36,978 nt of DNA from an uncultured Oscillospiraceae bacterium (GCA_934481385.1 CAKSPD010000013.1:1-36978); one strand, 5' to 3'; shown: positions 8,046 to 16,573, numbered from the stretch's first letter. Numbers and translations are program-made. The notes: generated by a model from the sequence alone, not told the origin.

Positions 8046-8126
8046 ATGAATCCCGACCCATGTGGGCATACGGTAATTTTTTTTGAAGGTTCAGGCGGAA
8101 ATGGGTTCGCTTTTTCTTTTCGCTGA
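8046..8126 (+). CDS. 26-codon leader ORF upstream of corA
   Basis: An AGGAGGT site (8030-8036), better than that of corA itself, sits 9 bases before an ATG that opens 26 codons and ends at TGA 8124-8126. The peptide starts MNPDPCGHTVIFFEG and ends NGFAFSFR, with no obvious membrane segment. It has four Gly and a single Cys and His. The stop codon lies inside the stem (8118-8141) that covers the start of the corA ribosome binding site. A ribosome finishing this ORF would melt the stem, which is a classic arrangement for translational coupling or attenuation. Coding is supported by the RBS, position and overlap. The peptide sequence is not one I recognise. Confidence 0.65.
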   Translation: MNPDPCGHTVIFFEGSGGNGFAFSFR

Positions 8127-8141
8127 AAACTTTCAGTGAAA
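8118..8141 (+). promoter_or_regulatory. Hairpin masking the corA ribosome binding site
   Basis: TTTCGCTGAAA (8118-8128) pairs with TTTCAGTGAAA (8131-8141) over 11 positions, one of them a G-U wobble, around a tight loop. The stem contains the leader ORF stop codon and the first three bases of the corA AAAGGAG site (8139-8145). A translation-control role is inferred from this overlap. Confidence 0.6.
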
Positions 8142-8150
8142 GGAGTATTT

Positions 8151-9077
8151 ATGATAAAATTTTATAAAAGCTTTGAAAATAAGATAAGTGAAATACATTC
8201 GGCTGTTTCAGGTTGCTGGGTTTCGGTTACTGACCCCACTCCGCAGGAAATCAAGGAACTTATTGATGATTATGGCCTTGACAGCGGATTTGTAAAATCC
8301 TCTCTTGATGATGAGGAAACTTCCCGTATAGAACGTGAGGATAATCAGACTCTTATAATTGTCGATTCTCCTGTTTCAGAGGTTGATGATGAAAAAACCT
8401 TGCTTTTTTATACCATTCCGATAGGCATTATTATTACTGAAAACTATGTTTTTACAATTTCAGTAAAAGAAAGCCGTATTATTGATGAGGCTACCGGCGG
8501 TGTCATTAAAAATTTAAGCACTAATTTAAGAACAAGATTCGTTCTTCAGCTTCTTCTCAGAATAATAACACTCTTTCTTATATACCTTAAACAGATTGAC
8601 AAGATTTCTTCAAGAGCTGAACAGGAACTTCATGATGCTATGAAAAACAAGCTCATTATGCAGTTGCTTGAACTTGAAAAATCACTCGTATATTTTTCAA
8701 CTTCTCTTAAAGCCAATGAAGTTACTATCGAAAAAATTTACAGAGGCAGAGTTATAAAGCTCTATGATGATGACCAGGATTTGCTTGAGGACGTTCTGAT
8801 AGAAATAAAACAGGCTATCGATATGTCAAATATATATTCAAGTATCCTCTCAACAATGATGGAGGCTTTTTCTTCTGTAATATCAAATAACCTTAACTTC
8901 GTTATGTGGCGACTTACTGTTATAACAGTAATAATGGCTATTCCTACTATGGTTTACAGCTTTTATGGAATGAATACTTCAGGGTTGCCTATGCCTGTTA
9001 CATGGTTTCCCACTCTGCTGTCAGTAGTCCTTACGCTGATTGTGGCTTTTCTGCTTTTAAAAATGAAAAAAAAGTAA
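8151..9077 (+). CDS. corA: CorA-family divalent metal cation transporter
   Basis: The 308-residue protein matches the CorA/MIT family, homopentameric Mg2+ (or Co2+/Ni2+) channels. A large acidic N-terminal cytoplasmic domain spans about 1-240, with a long helix rich in Glu/Lys. Two transmembrane helices follow near the C-terminus (about 247-267 and 283-303). The first ends in the signature YGMN selectivity motif, and the short cytoplasmic tail is KMKKK. I chose ATG 8151 because AAAGGAG lies 5 bases before it. An upstream in-frame GTG at 8136 has no such site and lies inside the leader hairpin. No M-box Mg2+ riboswitch is seen. Control may instead run through the 26-codon leader ORF and the hairpin. 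Confidence 0.92.
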   Translation: MIKFYKSFENKISEIHSAVSGCWVSVTDPTPQEIKELIDDYGLDSGFVKSSLDDEETSRIEREDNQTLIIVDSPVSEVDDEKTLLFYTIPIGIIITENYVFTISVKESRIIDEATGGVIKNLSTNLRTRFVLQLLLRIITLFLIYLKQIDKISSRAEQELHDAMKNKLIMQLLELEKSLVYFSTSLKANEVTIEKIYRGRVIKLYDDDQDLLEDVLIEIKQAIDMSNIYSSILSTMMEAFSSVISNNLNFVMWRLTVITVIMAIPTMVYSFYGMNTSGLPMPVTWFPTLLSVVLTLIVAFLLLKMKKK

Positions 9078-9163
9078 TCCGTTAATATCACTTAATTTTT
9101 ACAACATTTATTGTGCATAATGTGGATTTTTTACAATCTCACGATTATTTTTTCTGAAATATA

Positions 9164-9191
9164 TTGATTTTTAGGAAAAATATGTTATAAT
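9164..9191 (+). promoter_or_regulatory. Promoter of the cytidylate-kinase-like gene
   Basis: TTGATT (9164-9169) and TATAAT (9186-9191) with a 16-base spacer, about 50 bases before the ATG. It fits sigma-A. Confidence 0.55.
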
Positions 9192-9240
9192 AATATAAGG
9201 CGATATTTTCAGTTTTTATTTGTTTTGGGGGATATTTTGA

Positions 9241-9858
9241 ATGAAAAAAAGAATCATTACTATTGAAAGACAATACGGAAGCGGAGGCAGTGTTATTGGT
9301 AAGCTCGTTTCCGAAAAACTTAATATACAATGCTATAACCGTCAGATACTTGAAATGACTGCTCAGAAATGCGGATTATCTATGGAATCCCTTGAAAATG
9401 CTGAGGAAAACGTTCCTACAAGCTTTCTGTATTCACTTCTCCTTGCTTCAAATGCTTCTAAATCATTTGAAGATAATCTTCCTCTTTCAGACAAGGTTTT
9501 TATTATGGAAAGTGATATAATCAGAAATCTTGCAAAACAGGAAGAAAGTTTTGTGCTTGTCGGAAGATGCGGAAACTATATTCTCGAAGATGAAGGCTGT
9601 TTCAGAGTCTTTATATATGGAAATAAAGAGGAAAGAATTAAACGTGCTGTTGAAAAATACGGCGTCGATGAGAAAAAAGCTGAATCATTCCTCAGAAAAA
9701 CCGATAAAAGACGTGAAACTTTTTATAATTCAAATTCCGGAAGAAGCTGGCAGGATAAAGAACAGTATGAACTCTGTCTTAACAGCTCTGAACTCGGTGA
9801 TGAACTTTGTGCTGATATTATCGTTGATGTATTTAAAAAAGTCAACGGCATTGAATAA
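9241..9858 (+). CDS. Cytidylate kinase-like family protein
   Basis: The 205-residue protein belongs to the cytidylate-kinase-like group (Cytidylate_kin2), P-loop enzymes related to CMP kinase. It opens with KRIITIERQYGSGGSVIGK, a variant P-loop (GSGGSVIGK) after the ERQYGSGG signature. A conserved VLVGRCGNYIL follows near residue 106, then an Arg-rich lid region (KTDKRRETFY) near 160. The normal cmk gene is usually longer and different, so the substrate here is uncertain. Members often sit near unrelated genes and lack a proven role. The ATG start is preceded by a G-rich GGGGGAT site. It has its own promoter and terminator, so it is transcribed singly. Confidence 0.85.
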   Translation: MKKRIITIERQYGSGGSVIGKLVSEKLNIQCYNRQILEMTAQKCGLSMESLENAEENVPTSFLYSLLLASNASKSFEDNLPLSDKVFIMESDIIRNLAKQEESFVLVGRCGNYILEDEGCFRVFIYGNKEERIKRAVEKYGVDEKKAESFLRKTDKRRETFYNSNSGRSWQDKEQYELCLNSSELGDELCADIIVDVFKKVNGIE

Positions 9859-9897
9859 TTTCTGAAACTTTCTAATTTTATATTTTATCTCTCTTTG

Positions 9898-9940
9898 ACA
9901 ATACCTGTCTGCTGTGAAGCATTACAGGTATTGTTTTTTT
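9898..9940 (+). terminator. Intrinsic terminator
   Basis: ACAATACCTGT (9898-9908) and ACAGGTATTGT (9924-9934) form an 11-pair stem with a 15-base loop, followed by six T residues. Confidence 0.88.
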
Positions 9941-9999
9941 GTATAAATTTCCGATATTGTGGAAAGATAATTTTAAAATGAGAGTGGGGGAATTTTAAA

Positions 10000-10692
10000 G
10001 TGAACATAGTTCTTATACGTTCGGCAATACTTTACATTACTGTCATATTTGCTGTAAGGCTTATGGGAAAACGTCAGCTTGGAGAACTTCAGCCTTCTGA
10101 GCTTGTTATAACAATTCTTGTATCAAATGTTGCAACGCTTGTTCTTGAAGATTTGAGCATACCTCTCGCAATCGGTATTGCTCCTGTTCTTTCGCTTGTA
10201 TGCTTTGAAGTTATTATGTCATGGATTATGCTTAAATTTCCGAAAGTCCGCTGTATTGTATCAGGCAGACCGAAAATTATCATAAGTGACGGAAAAATTG
10301 ACCGCAGAGTTATGAATTCCCTGCGTTATTCTGTTGATGACCTTATGACTTCACTGAGAGGAAATGATATTTTTTCACTCAATGAAGTTCAGTATGCAAT
10401 TGTTGAAACAACAGGAAGTCTTTCAGTAATGAAAAAACCGGTGTATGATACACCGGTAAGAAAAGATTTGAATCTTAATCCGAAAGCTGTTGACCCTCCC
10501 AGAGTAATTATTTCTGACGGCAGACTTCTTGAAAATTCTCTTGAAAATATGAATCTCACTAAATACTGGCTTGACCGTATTTTAAAGAAAAAACAGATTA
10601 AAGTCAAGGATATATTTATAATGACTGCTGATAAAACAGGAAATTATTATATAGTTGAAAACAATCTCACAGGAAAGGAAAGCCCTGAATAA
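10000..10692 (+). CDS. DUF421 (YetF-like) membrane protein
   Basis: The 230-residue product has the DUF421 layout. Three N-terminal hydrophobic helices lie within residues 1-85, containing the family hallmark RLMGKRQLGELQPSELVITILVSN. A soluble domain follows with FSLNEVQYAIVETTGSLSV. B. subtilis relatives include YetF and YdfR. These proteins are widespread in spore formers and no enzyme activity is established. The start is GTG 10000 after GAGTGGGGG. It is followed after one base by a DUF4363 gene, a pairing common in Firmicutes that suggests a shared membrane function. There is a terminator just upstream, so transcription starts in the 60 bases before it, though I see no strong promoter there. 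Confidence 0.85.
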   Translation: MNIVLIRSAILYITVIFAVRLMGKRQLGELQPSELVITILVSNVATLVLEDLSIPLAIGIAPVLSLVCFEVIMSWIMLKFPKVRCIVSGRPKIIISDGKIDRRVMNSLRYSVDDLMTSLRGNDIFSLNEVQYAIVETTGSLSVMKKPVYDTPVRKDLNLNPKAVDPPRVIISDGRLLENSLENMNLTKYWLDRILKKKQIKVKDIFIMTADKTGNYYIVENNLTGKESPE

Positions 10693-10693
10693 T

Positions 10694-11071
10694 ATGAAAA
10701 GAGTAATAATAAGTGTTTGTATTCTTTCAGCAATGATTGGTCTTGGGGTACTTTTTAATATAAGAATATCGGCTGAATGTAAAAAGCTTATCGGATTTGT
10801 TGAGCTTACTGAAAAAAGTATGGATTCTGAAAACACTGAACAGGCTTTTTTATATATGCAGGATTTCAAAGATGAATGGGATTCATTCTATAATGAGGCT
10901 CTTTTTATACTGAGAGGTGACAGAATTTCAGATATTGACAGTTGTTATGTAAGAATAATTCCGCTTATAAAAACTGATAATGATGAACTTTCTGCGGAAC
11001 TTGCTGAACTTAAAAATTTGCTTGTGCGTACGAAAGAGAGTGAATTTCCTTCAATATTCAATATATTATAG
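10694..11071 (+). CDS. DUF4363 family protein
   Basis: The 125-residue protein starts MKRVIISVCILSAMIGLGVL, an uncleaved signal anchor or one transmembrane helix. An extracytoplasmic helical domain follows, with KDEWDSFYNEAL near residue 60 and the C-terminal ELAELKNLLVRTKESEFPSIFNIL. Both fit DUF4363, a family often found directly after DUF421. The ATG at 10694 is one base after the DUF421 stop, indicating translational coupling. The frame stays open upstream to 10655, but that would overlap DUF421 and precede the membrane segment with a charged stretch. The last 6 bases overlap the 3' end of the convergent dusB. Function is unknown. Confidence 0.82.
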   Translation: MKRVIISVCILSAMIGLGVLFNIRISAECKKLIGFVELTEKSMDSENTEQAFLYMQDFKDEWDSFYNEALFILRGDRISDIDSCYVRIIPLIKTDNDELSAELAELKNLLVRTKESEFPSIFNIL

Positions 11072-12055
11072 TGAATGTTCTCTCTGAACTTTTAAAAATT
11101 CTTCTGCAAGATTTTCAGCCTGTGAATATGATTCAAGAGAATAGCACTTTACTCTGAATTTTGCACAGCCGTAATATCTGTTCATATACCACGCTGAAAT
11201 TTTTCTTGCCTCACGAATTGCAATTTCTTCAGGTTTTTCGCTGAATTTTAATATAAGCCTTATATGTTCAAGCATTATCTGCATTTTCTTTTCAGGAGAG
11301 GGCGGAATATATTCTCTGCCCTCAAAATGAGCTTTTATTTCATCAAATATAAATGGATTTCCATAGCTTGCACGTCCAATCATAACAAGGTCACAGCCTG
11401 TTTTTTCATACATATCAAGACAGGATTTCAGGTCAGTAACATCTCCGTTTGCTATTACGGGAATTGTTACATTTTTTTTGACATCTGCAATTATATTCCA
11501 GTCTGCTTTTCCGCTGTAAAACTGTTCTCTTGTTCTTCCATGAACTGCTATTGCAGAAACTCCTGCTGATTCCATAGCTTTTGCAAATTCAACGGCATTT
11601 ATTGATTTATCGTTCCAGCCACTTCTGAATTTTACTGTGACAGGAATTTCTGATGCCTTTACAGCAGATTCCGCAACGGCATATGCTGTTTTAATATCTT
11701 TCATAAGTGCAGAACCACAGCCTATATTTACTACTTTCGGAACAGGACAGCCCATATTTATATCAATTATATCAGGTTTAAATTCGCTTACGATTTCTAC
11801 TGCCCTTGATATAAATTCAGGCTCAGAACCGAAAATCTGTATTGCCATAGGTCTTTCAAAGCCGGTAACAGTGCATAATTCTTTCGTTTTGCGGTCACTG
11901 TAACACAATCCCTTTGCAGATACCATTTCACTTATAACATAAGATGCTCCGAATTTTCTGCAAATTGTTCTGTATGCCCTGTCTGCAACGCTTGCCATCG
12001 GAGCTAATGCAGAAGTTTTTTCAATTTTTACGTTTCCGATTTTGATATACTGCAT
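11066..12055 (-). CDS. dusB: tRNA-dihydrouridine synthase
   Basis: The 329-residue FMN enzyme reduces specific uridines in the tRNA D-loop to dihydrouridine. It shows the Dus TIM-barrel signatures in order: LAPMASVADRAYR near 18, AIQIFGSEPE near 71, DINMGCPVPK with the catalytic Cys at about 103, KFRSGW near 143, AVHGRTREQFYSG near 170, and NGDV and MIGRASYGNP near 200-230. A C-terminal helical domain follows. The closest match is the DusB type of Firmicutes. It is the last gene of the polA-rimI-tsaD-gtrA-dusB transcript, one base after gtrA ends. The ATG start at 12055 is the first in-frame candidate that gives the normal N-terminus. One change from the usual motif is NIGCGSALM, where most homologues have NGAGSALM. 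Confidence 0.93.
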   Translation of the reverse strand: MQYIKIGNVKIEKTSALAPMASVADRAYRTICRKFGASYVISEMVSAKGLCYSDRKTKELCTVTGFERPMAIQIFGSEPEFISRAVEIVSEFKPDIIDINMGCPVPKVVNIGCGSALMKDIKTAYAVAESAVKASEIPVTVKFRSGWNDKSINAVEFAKAMESAGVSAIAVHGRTREQFYSGKADWNIIADVKKNVTIPVIANGDVTDLKSCLDMYEKTGCDLVMIGRASYGNPFIFDEIKAHFEGREYIPPSPEKKMQIMLEHIRLILKFSEKPEEIAIREARKISAWYMNRYYGCAKFRVKCYSLESYSQAENLAEEFLKVQREHSL

Positions 12056-12056
12056 G

Positions 12057-12530
12057 TTATTTCTTTTCCTTGAAAACGAATATCTTGCTTATTATGTAGT
12101 TAAGAATAAGAACAACTACATTTGCAGTTATTTTTGTAATCCAGTAGTTTATGCCTATAAAAGTATATCCGAGCCACATCATTACAGCTTCAACTATAAG
12201 AGTGAAAACTCTTCCGCCGTAAAATGATACAGCTTCTTTAAAAAGTTCACTTTTTGTTTCAGCGTGTGATTCAAAAACCCATATACGATTTGTTATGTAT
12301 GCAAATGTTACGGCACAAATCCACGATACAACCGTACTTCCCATACTTATGAATGAACTGCTGAAACCGATATTTTCAAAAATCGTCTTTGAAATTCCGG
12401 CTGTAATAAAGCTTACGGCTGTTGTGAGGACTCCGAATATAAGATACAGCCATTTTTCCTCATATTTATAGTAAATATTCTGTAACGGTTTCGGGAGAAT
12501 ATTTACACACATTTTTATAAATTTATCCAT
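12057..12530 (-). CDS. GtrA-like membrane protein
   Basis: The 157-residue protein has four hydrophobic helices and the GtrA pattern: YLIFGVLTTAVSF near residue 30, a second helix with WICAVTFAYITNRIWVF (the conserved aromatic/NR-WVF motif), then FYGGRVFTLIVEAVMMWL, and a last helix ending NYIISKIFVFKEKK. GtrA proteins are thought to help flip undecaprenyl-linked sugars for surface polysaccharide or teichoic acid glycosylation. It lies between tsaD (14 bases upstream) and dusB (1 base downstream) in one transcript. The ATG at 12530 has AAAGGA about 9 bases upstream. A partner glycosyltransferase is not present in the operon. Confidence 0.88.
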   Translation of the reverse strand: MDKFIKMCVNILPKPLQNIYYKYEEKWLYLIFGVLTTAVSFITAGISKTIFENIGFSSSFISMGSTVVSWICAVTFAYITNRIWVFESHAETKSELFKEAVSFYGGRVFTLIVEAVMMWLGYTFIGINYWITKITANVVVLILNYIISKIFVFKEKK

Positions 12531-12544
12531 TTTTTTAAATCCTT

Positions 12545-13561
12545 TCAGAATGTTATATCATCAATCGGCATTGTTGCATAGGCATTGAGTGATGTATCAG
12601 CCGTAATTCCTGCAATATAATTGTAATAGCCATGACTTGCAATCATTGCACCGTTATCACCGCAGAGATTGAGTTTCGGCATATAAAAATCATATCCTCT
12701 ATCTGTACATTCCTTTTCAAATGCAGAACGTACTCCTGAATTTGCTGAAACTCCTCCTGCAAGGGCAATTTTCCTGTATCCGAAATCTTCAGAGGCTTTT
12801 ATTGTTTTCCGGACAAGAATTTCTGCAATTGTATGCTGTATGCTTGCTGAAAGATTGTTTTTATTTATTTCAGTTCCTTTCTGTTCAGCATTGTGAACAA
12901 GATTTACAACTGCTGTTTTAAGTCCCGAAAAGCTGAAATCATATTCACTTCCTGCAACTTTCGGGTGAGGCAGTTTGTATGCTGTGAAATCACCGTTCTG
13001 TGATGCGTGGTCAATATGTATTCCTCCTGGGTATGAAAATCCCATAGCCCTTGCACATTTATCAAAACATTCTCCTGCCGCATCATCTCTTGTTCTGCCG
13101 ATTACTTTAAATTCCGTATAGGATTTTACTTCAATGATATGGCTGTGACCTCCGCTTGCAACAAGACAGAGATAAGGCGGTTCAAGTTCGGGATATGTGA
13201 GATAGTTTGTTGCTATATGTCCTGATATGTGATGTACGGGAACTAACGGTTTTTTTGCGGACATTGCAAGACCTTTTGCAAAACTTACTCCGACAAGCAA
13301 AGCACCGATAAGACCGGGGGAATATGTAACGGCTATTGCGTCCATATCTGCAAGAGTTTTTCCTGAATCCTCAAGAGCCTTTTTAAGAACGGGAAGTATA
13401 TTTTCACAATGTCTTCTTGATGCGATTTCCGGAACAACCCCTCCGTATTTTTTATGTTCTTCAATCTGCGTTGAAACTACGGACGAAAGAATTTCACGTC
13501 CGTTTCTTACTACGCTTATTGCTGTTTCATCGCATGAGCTTTCAATTCCAAGTATAAGCAT
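12545..13561 (-). CDS. tsaD: tRNA N6-threonylcarbamoyladenosine transferase
   Basis: TsaD transfers the threonylcarbamoyl group to A37 of ANN-decoding tRNAs, working with TsaB, TsaC and TsaE. The 338-residue product is the normal length and starts MLILGIESSCDETAI. It has SRRHCENILP, the substrate segment SPGLIGALLVG, and VPVHHISGHI, whose two metal-binding histidines lie at about 111 and 115. FDKCARAMGFSYPGG and a C-terminal LCGDNGAMIA carry the third metal ligand. Its ATG overlaps the stop codon of rimI (TAATG), so the two are translationally coupled, a common tsaD neighbour arrangement. tsaB, often in the same cluster, is not in this window. Confidence 0.97.
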   Translation of the reverse strand: MLILGIESSCDETAISVVRNGREILSSVVSTQIEEHKKYGGVVPEIASRRHCENILPVLKKALEDSGKTLADMDAIAVTYSPGLIGALLVGVSFAKGLAMSAKKPLVPVHHISGHIATNYLTYPELEPPYLCLVASGGHSHIIEVKSYTEFKVIGRTRDDAAGECFDKCARAMGFSYPGGIHIDHASQNGDFTAYKLPHPKVAGSEYDFSFSGLKTAVVNLVHNAEQKGTEINKNNLSASIQHTIAEILVRKTIKASEDFGYRKIALAGGVSANSGVRSAFEKECTDRGYDFYMPKLNLCGDNGAMIASHGYYNYIAGITADTSLNAYATMPIDDITF

Positions 13562-14016
13562 TATTTTCTGATACCAGCTTTCTTTTTCATTATTATGGCA
13601 TTTTCCTGCGGATTTGAATAAAATCTTTTTCTTACGGAAATTTTTTCAAATCCTGATTTTATATAAAGATTGATTGCATTTATATTTGATTCCCTGACTT
13701 CAAGAAAAATATCCTCTGTATCATCAGGAATAATTTTTTCAAGTTCCGATATAAGAGCAGTTGCGTAACCTTTACGGCGGTATTCCGGAATAACTGCAAC
13801 GTTTGTAATATCAGCTTCACCTGTTGCGGTGTATGCTGTCAGGAGGGCGGAAATTTTTCCGTTTTCCTCCTGTATATAAAGAACTATTCCGTTATCTTTA
13901 AGAGCCTCTGATTTGAAACTTTCAGCAGACCAGCCGTCTGAAATACATATTTTTTCAGTTTCCGAGAGCTTTGTATATATATTGGGAGAAGTGTTTTTAT
14001 CAGCCCTTAGCATCAT
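13561..14016 (-). CDS. rimI: Ribosomal protein S18-alanine N-acetyltransferase (GNAT)
   Basis: The 151-residue GNAT protein has ITNVAVIPEYRRKGYATALISELE near residues 75-100. This contains the acetyl-CoA-binding RRKGYA motif. LEVRESNINAINLYIKSGFEKISVRKRFY then follows, typical of RimI. RimI acetylates the N-terminal Ala of ribosomal protein S18, although in bacteria several paralogues share this sequence pattern. Placement directly before tsaD, with stop/start overlap, is the usual context and supports the call. Its 5' end overlaps the last 17 bases of polA. Two adjacent ATG codons (14016, 14013) are possible starts, and I used the first. Confidence 0.88.
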   Translation of the reverse strand: MMLRADKNTSPNIYTKLSETEKICISDGWSAESFKSEALKDNGIVLYIQEENGKISALLTAYTATGEADITNVAVIPEYRRKGYATALISELEKIIPDDTEDIFLEVRESNINAINLYIKSGFEKISVRKRFYSNPQENAIIMKKKAGIRK

Positions 14017-16513
14017 ACCAGCTTGCCCCCCTGTTTACATCAGCAATAAGCGGAACTCTCATTTTGTATACATTTGTCATTTCATCGTGAAGAATTTCAG
14101 ATGCTCTCCTGCTGTCTTTTTCATCTGCTTCAACTATAAGCTCATCGTGAACCTGAAGTATAAGATGTGCATTGAGATTTTCTTCCCTGAATTTGTTGTA
14201 TACATTTATCATTGCAATTTTAATGAGGTCTGCGGACGTTCCCTGTATGGGAGTATTCATTGCAATTCTCTTTCCGTCAGCCTTGATTTTTTTGTTTGAT
14301 GATTTAAGTTCAGGAATATGTCTTTTTCTTCCGAACATCGTTGAAACTGTTCCTGATTTTTCAGCGTTTTCAACTGTTTTTTCCATAAAGGATTTTACTT
14401 TAGGATATTTTTTCATATACTGGTCAATGTAATTCTGAGCTTTTTCGAGAGTTGTATTTATATCCTTTGAAAGCGAAAATGCTCCTATTCCGTAAATAAT
14501 TCCGAAATTTACGGCTTTTGCGGAACTTCTCATTTCGGGTGTTACCATTATGGGCGGAACGTCAAAAACCTGTGAGGCGGTTGCTGTATGAATATCCTCA
14601 CCGCTGTTAAAGGCTTTTATAAGATTTTCATCATTGCAGAGATGTGCCGTTACACGCAGTTCAATCTGACTGTAATCGGCATCAAGGAGTGTTTTCCCGT
14701 TTTCAGCAACAAAGAATTTTCGCATATTTCTGCCGAGTTCTGTTCTTACGGGGATATTCTGCATATTCGGTTCTGTTGAAGAAATTCTGCCTGTGCGTGT
14801 TTCAGTCTGTCTGAAACAGGTGTGAACACGTCCGTCATCTGATACTGTTTTAAGGAGTCCGTCAACGTATGTTGATTTGAGCTTGGTGTACTGACGGTAT
14901 TTTATTATATTTTCAACAACGGGAAAATCTTTTTTCAGTTCTTCCAGAACATCAGCATTTGTTGAATATCCTGTTTTTGTCTTTTTTATTGGAGAAATTT
15001 TAAGTTCTTCAAAAAGAACTGTTCCGAGCTGTTTCGGTGAAAGTATGTTGAATTTATGACCTGTTTCATCATAAATTATCTGAGCTGTTTTTTCTGTAAG
15101 TTCATCAAGCTTTTTACCGAAATCCTTTATTCCGTCCTGATTTACCTTTACACCGTAATATTCCATTGATGCAAGAACTTCTGTAAGAGGAAGTTCAATA
15201 TCTTTCATCAGTGAAGTCATTCCCTCTTTTTCAACGAGCGATGTTAATTTTTCAGAAAGATTTTTAAGTGAAAGGAGATTTCCGTTTTCACCGTCATAAA
15301 AATGAACGCTGTATTTTCTGCAAAGTGTTTCAATGCTGTAATCTGAAAGGGAGGTATCAAGCAGATAACCGCATATTTCAGTATCGCAGGCAATATTTTT
15401 ACAGTTTTTATTGTGTTCTAAAGCAAATCTGTAATGCGGTTTTGCACCTGATGTTGTTTTTTTGCAGTTTCCTGAAAGAAAATCAAGAATTATATCTTTG
15501 TTTTCTGTGGTGTATATTTTGTTTCCGTCACGTATTTTCAGCGTTTTTCCGTCAAATACATATGAACATTCGGATATTTTTTCAAATACTGATGAATCTG
15601 TGAGTTCTGATATTTCAGGAGTTATTTCCTCATATTTTTCAGGTTTGGAGTTATATTCATCAAGTCCGAGTTTATCTATAAGTTTCTGCATTTCAAGCTC
15701 ATTCAGAAATTTATAAAGTTCAGGAGAATTTATTTTGCCTGTTTTATAGCTTTCGGGATTTCTGTCAATGGGAACATCGCATTTTATTGTTGCAAGCCAT
15801 TTGCTTTCCTTTGCAGAATCCTTTCCGTTTTCAAGTTTTGTTCTGACATTTTTTGAAATATCTGAATCATCAAGATTTTCATACAGATTTTCAATTGTTG
15901 AAAACTTTCTGATAAGCGTTGAAGCTGTTTTTTCGCCTATTCCTGCAACACCTTTTATATTGTCGGAACTGTCGCCCATAAGTGCTTTTAAATCAATTAT
16001 GTTTATCGGTTCAAAGCCATAATCATCTGAAAATCTGCTGTGATTGTATATTATTACATCTTTGTTTGATGCAAGTCTTATTGTTGTTTTATTGTTTATG
16101 AGCTGGAGGCTGTCTTTGTCGCCTGTGAGAATATAACATTCATTATCACTTTCTGAAAAAATCTTTGAAAGCGTTCCGAGAATATCATCAGCTTCATATC
16201 CTTCACATTCAAGAATTTTTATTCCCATAAGTGAAAGCAGTTTCTTGATAAGTGGCATCTGCTGAAAAAGTTCATCAGGCATACCTTTTCTGTTAGCCTT
16301 ATATGTTGCTACTGCCTTATGCCTGAATGTAGGTGCATGCATGTCAAATGCAACAGCTACGCAGTCAGGTTTTACGGCATCGAAATTTTTGAAATATATA
16401 TTCATAAATCCGAAAACTGCATTTGTAGGAACACCGTCCTTGTTTGATAATGCTCTTATGGCATAAAAAGCCCTGTTAAGTATGCTGTTTCCGTCTATTG
16501 CAAGCAGTTTCAA
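14000..16513 (-). CDS. polA: DNA polymerase I
   Basis: The 837-residue enzyme fills gaps and removes RNA primers in replication and repair. Residues about 1-290 form the 5'-3' exonuclease: LLAIDGNSILNRAF at the start, CEGYEADDILGTL near 110, and a helix-hairpin region with GVAGIGEKTAS. The middle (about 300-450) is a poorly conserved 3'-5' exonuclease-like domain whose acidic metal ligands I do not see, so proofreading is probably absent. The polymerase domain carries motif A (DADYSQIELR), motif B (RSSAKAVNFGIIYGI) and motif C (QVHDELIVE). I chose TTG 16513 because AAGGAAGTG lies 8 bases upstream and the protein then starts MKLLAIDG. It heads the operon polA-rimI-tsaD-gtrA-dusB. Confidence 0.95.
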   Translation of the reverse strand: MKLLAIDGNSILNRAFYAIRALSNKDGVPTNAVFGFMNIYFKNFDAVKPDCVAVAFDMHAPTFRHKAVATYKANRKGMPDELFQQMPLIKKLLSLMGIKILECEGYEADDILGTLSKIFSESDNECYILTGDKDSLQLINNKTTIRLASNKDVIIYNHSRFSDDYGFEPINIIDLKALMGDSSDNIKGVAGIGEKTASTLIRKFSTIENLYENLDDSDISKNVRTKLENGKDSAKESKWLATIKCDVPIDRNPESYKTGKINSPELYKFLNELEMQKLIDKLGLDEYNSKPEKYEEITPEISELTDSSVFEKISECSYVFDGKTLKIRDGNKIYTTENKDIILDFLSGNCKKTTSGAKPHYRFALEHNKNCKNIACDTEICGYLLDTSLSDYSIETLCRKYSVHFYDGENGNLLSLKNLSEKLTSLVEKEGMTSLMKDIELPLTEVLASMEYYGVKVNQDGIKDFGKKLDELTEKTAQIIYDETGHKFNILSPKQLGTVLFEELKISPIKKTKTGYSTNADVLEELKKDFPVVENIIKYRQYTKLKSTYVDGLLKTVSDDGRVHTCFRQTETRTGRISSTEPNMQNIPVRTELGRNMRKFFVAENGKTLLDADYSQIELRVTAHLCNDENLIKAFNSGEDIHTATASQVFDVPPIMVTPEMRSSAKAVNFGIIYGIGAFSLSKDINTTLEKAQNYIDQYMKKYPKVKSFMEKTVENAEKSGTVSTMFGRKRHIPELKSSNKKIKADGKRIAMNTPIQGTSADLIKIAMINVYNKFREENLNAHLILQVHDELIVEADEKDSRRASEILHDEMTNVYKMRVPLIADVNRGASWYDAKG

Positions 16514-16544
16514 TAAATTCACTTCCTTTTCATCGTTTAAGGAT

Positions 16545-16573
16545 AGTATATCACATTTCCATAAAAAAATCAA
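16545..16573 (-). promoter_or_regulatory. Promoter of the polA operon
   Basis: On the - strand, TTGATT (16573-16568), a 17-base spacer and TATACT (16550-16545) lie about 30 bases upstream of the TTG start. It is divergent from the protease promoter at 16600-16628. Confidence 0.65.

Noticed and set aside
8011..8150. M-box Mg2+ riboswitch before corA
   Set aside because: The leader is too short and lacks the M-box conserved helices. The sequence is better explained by a short ORF and an RBS hairpin.
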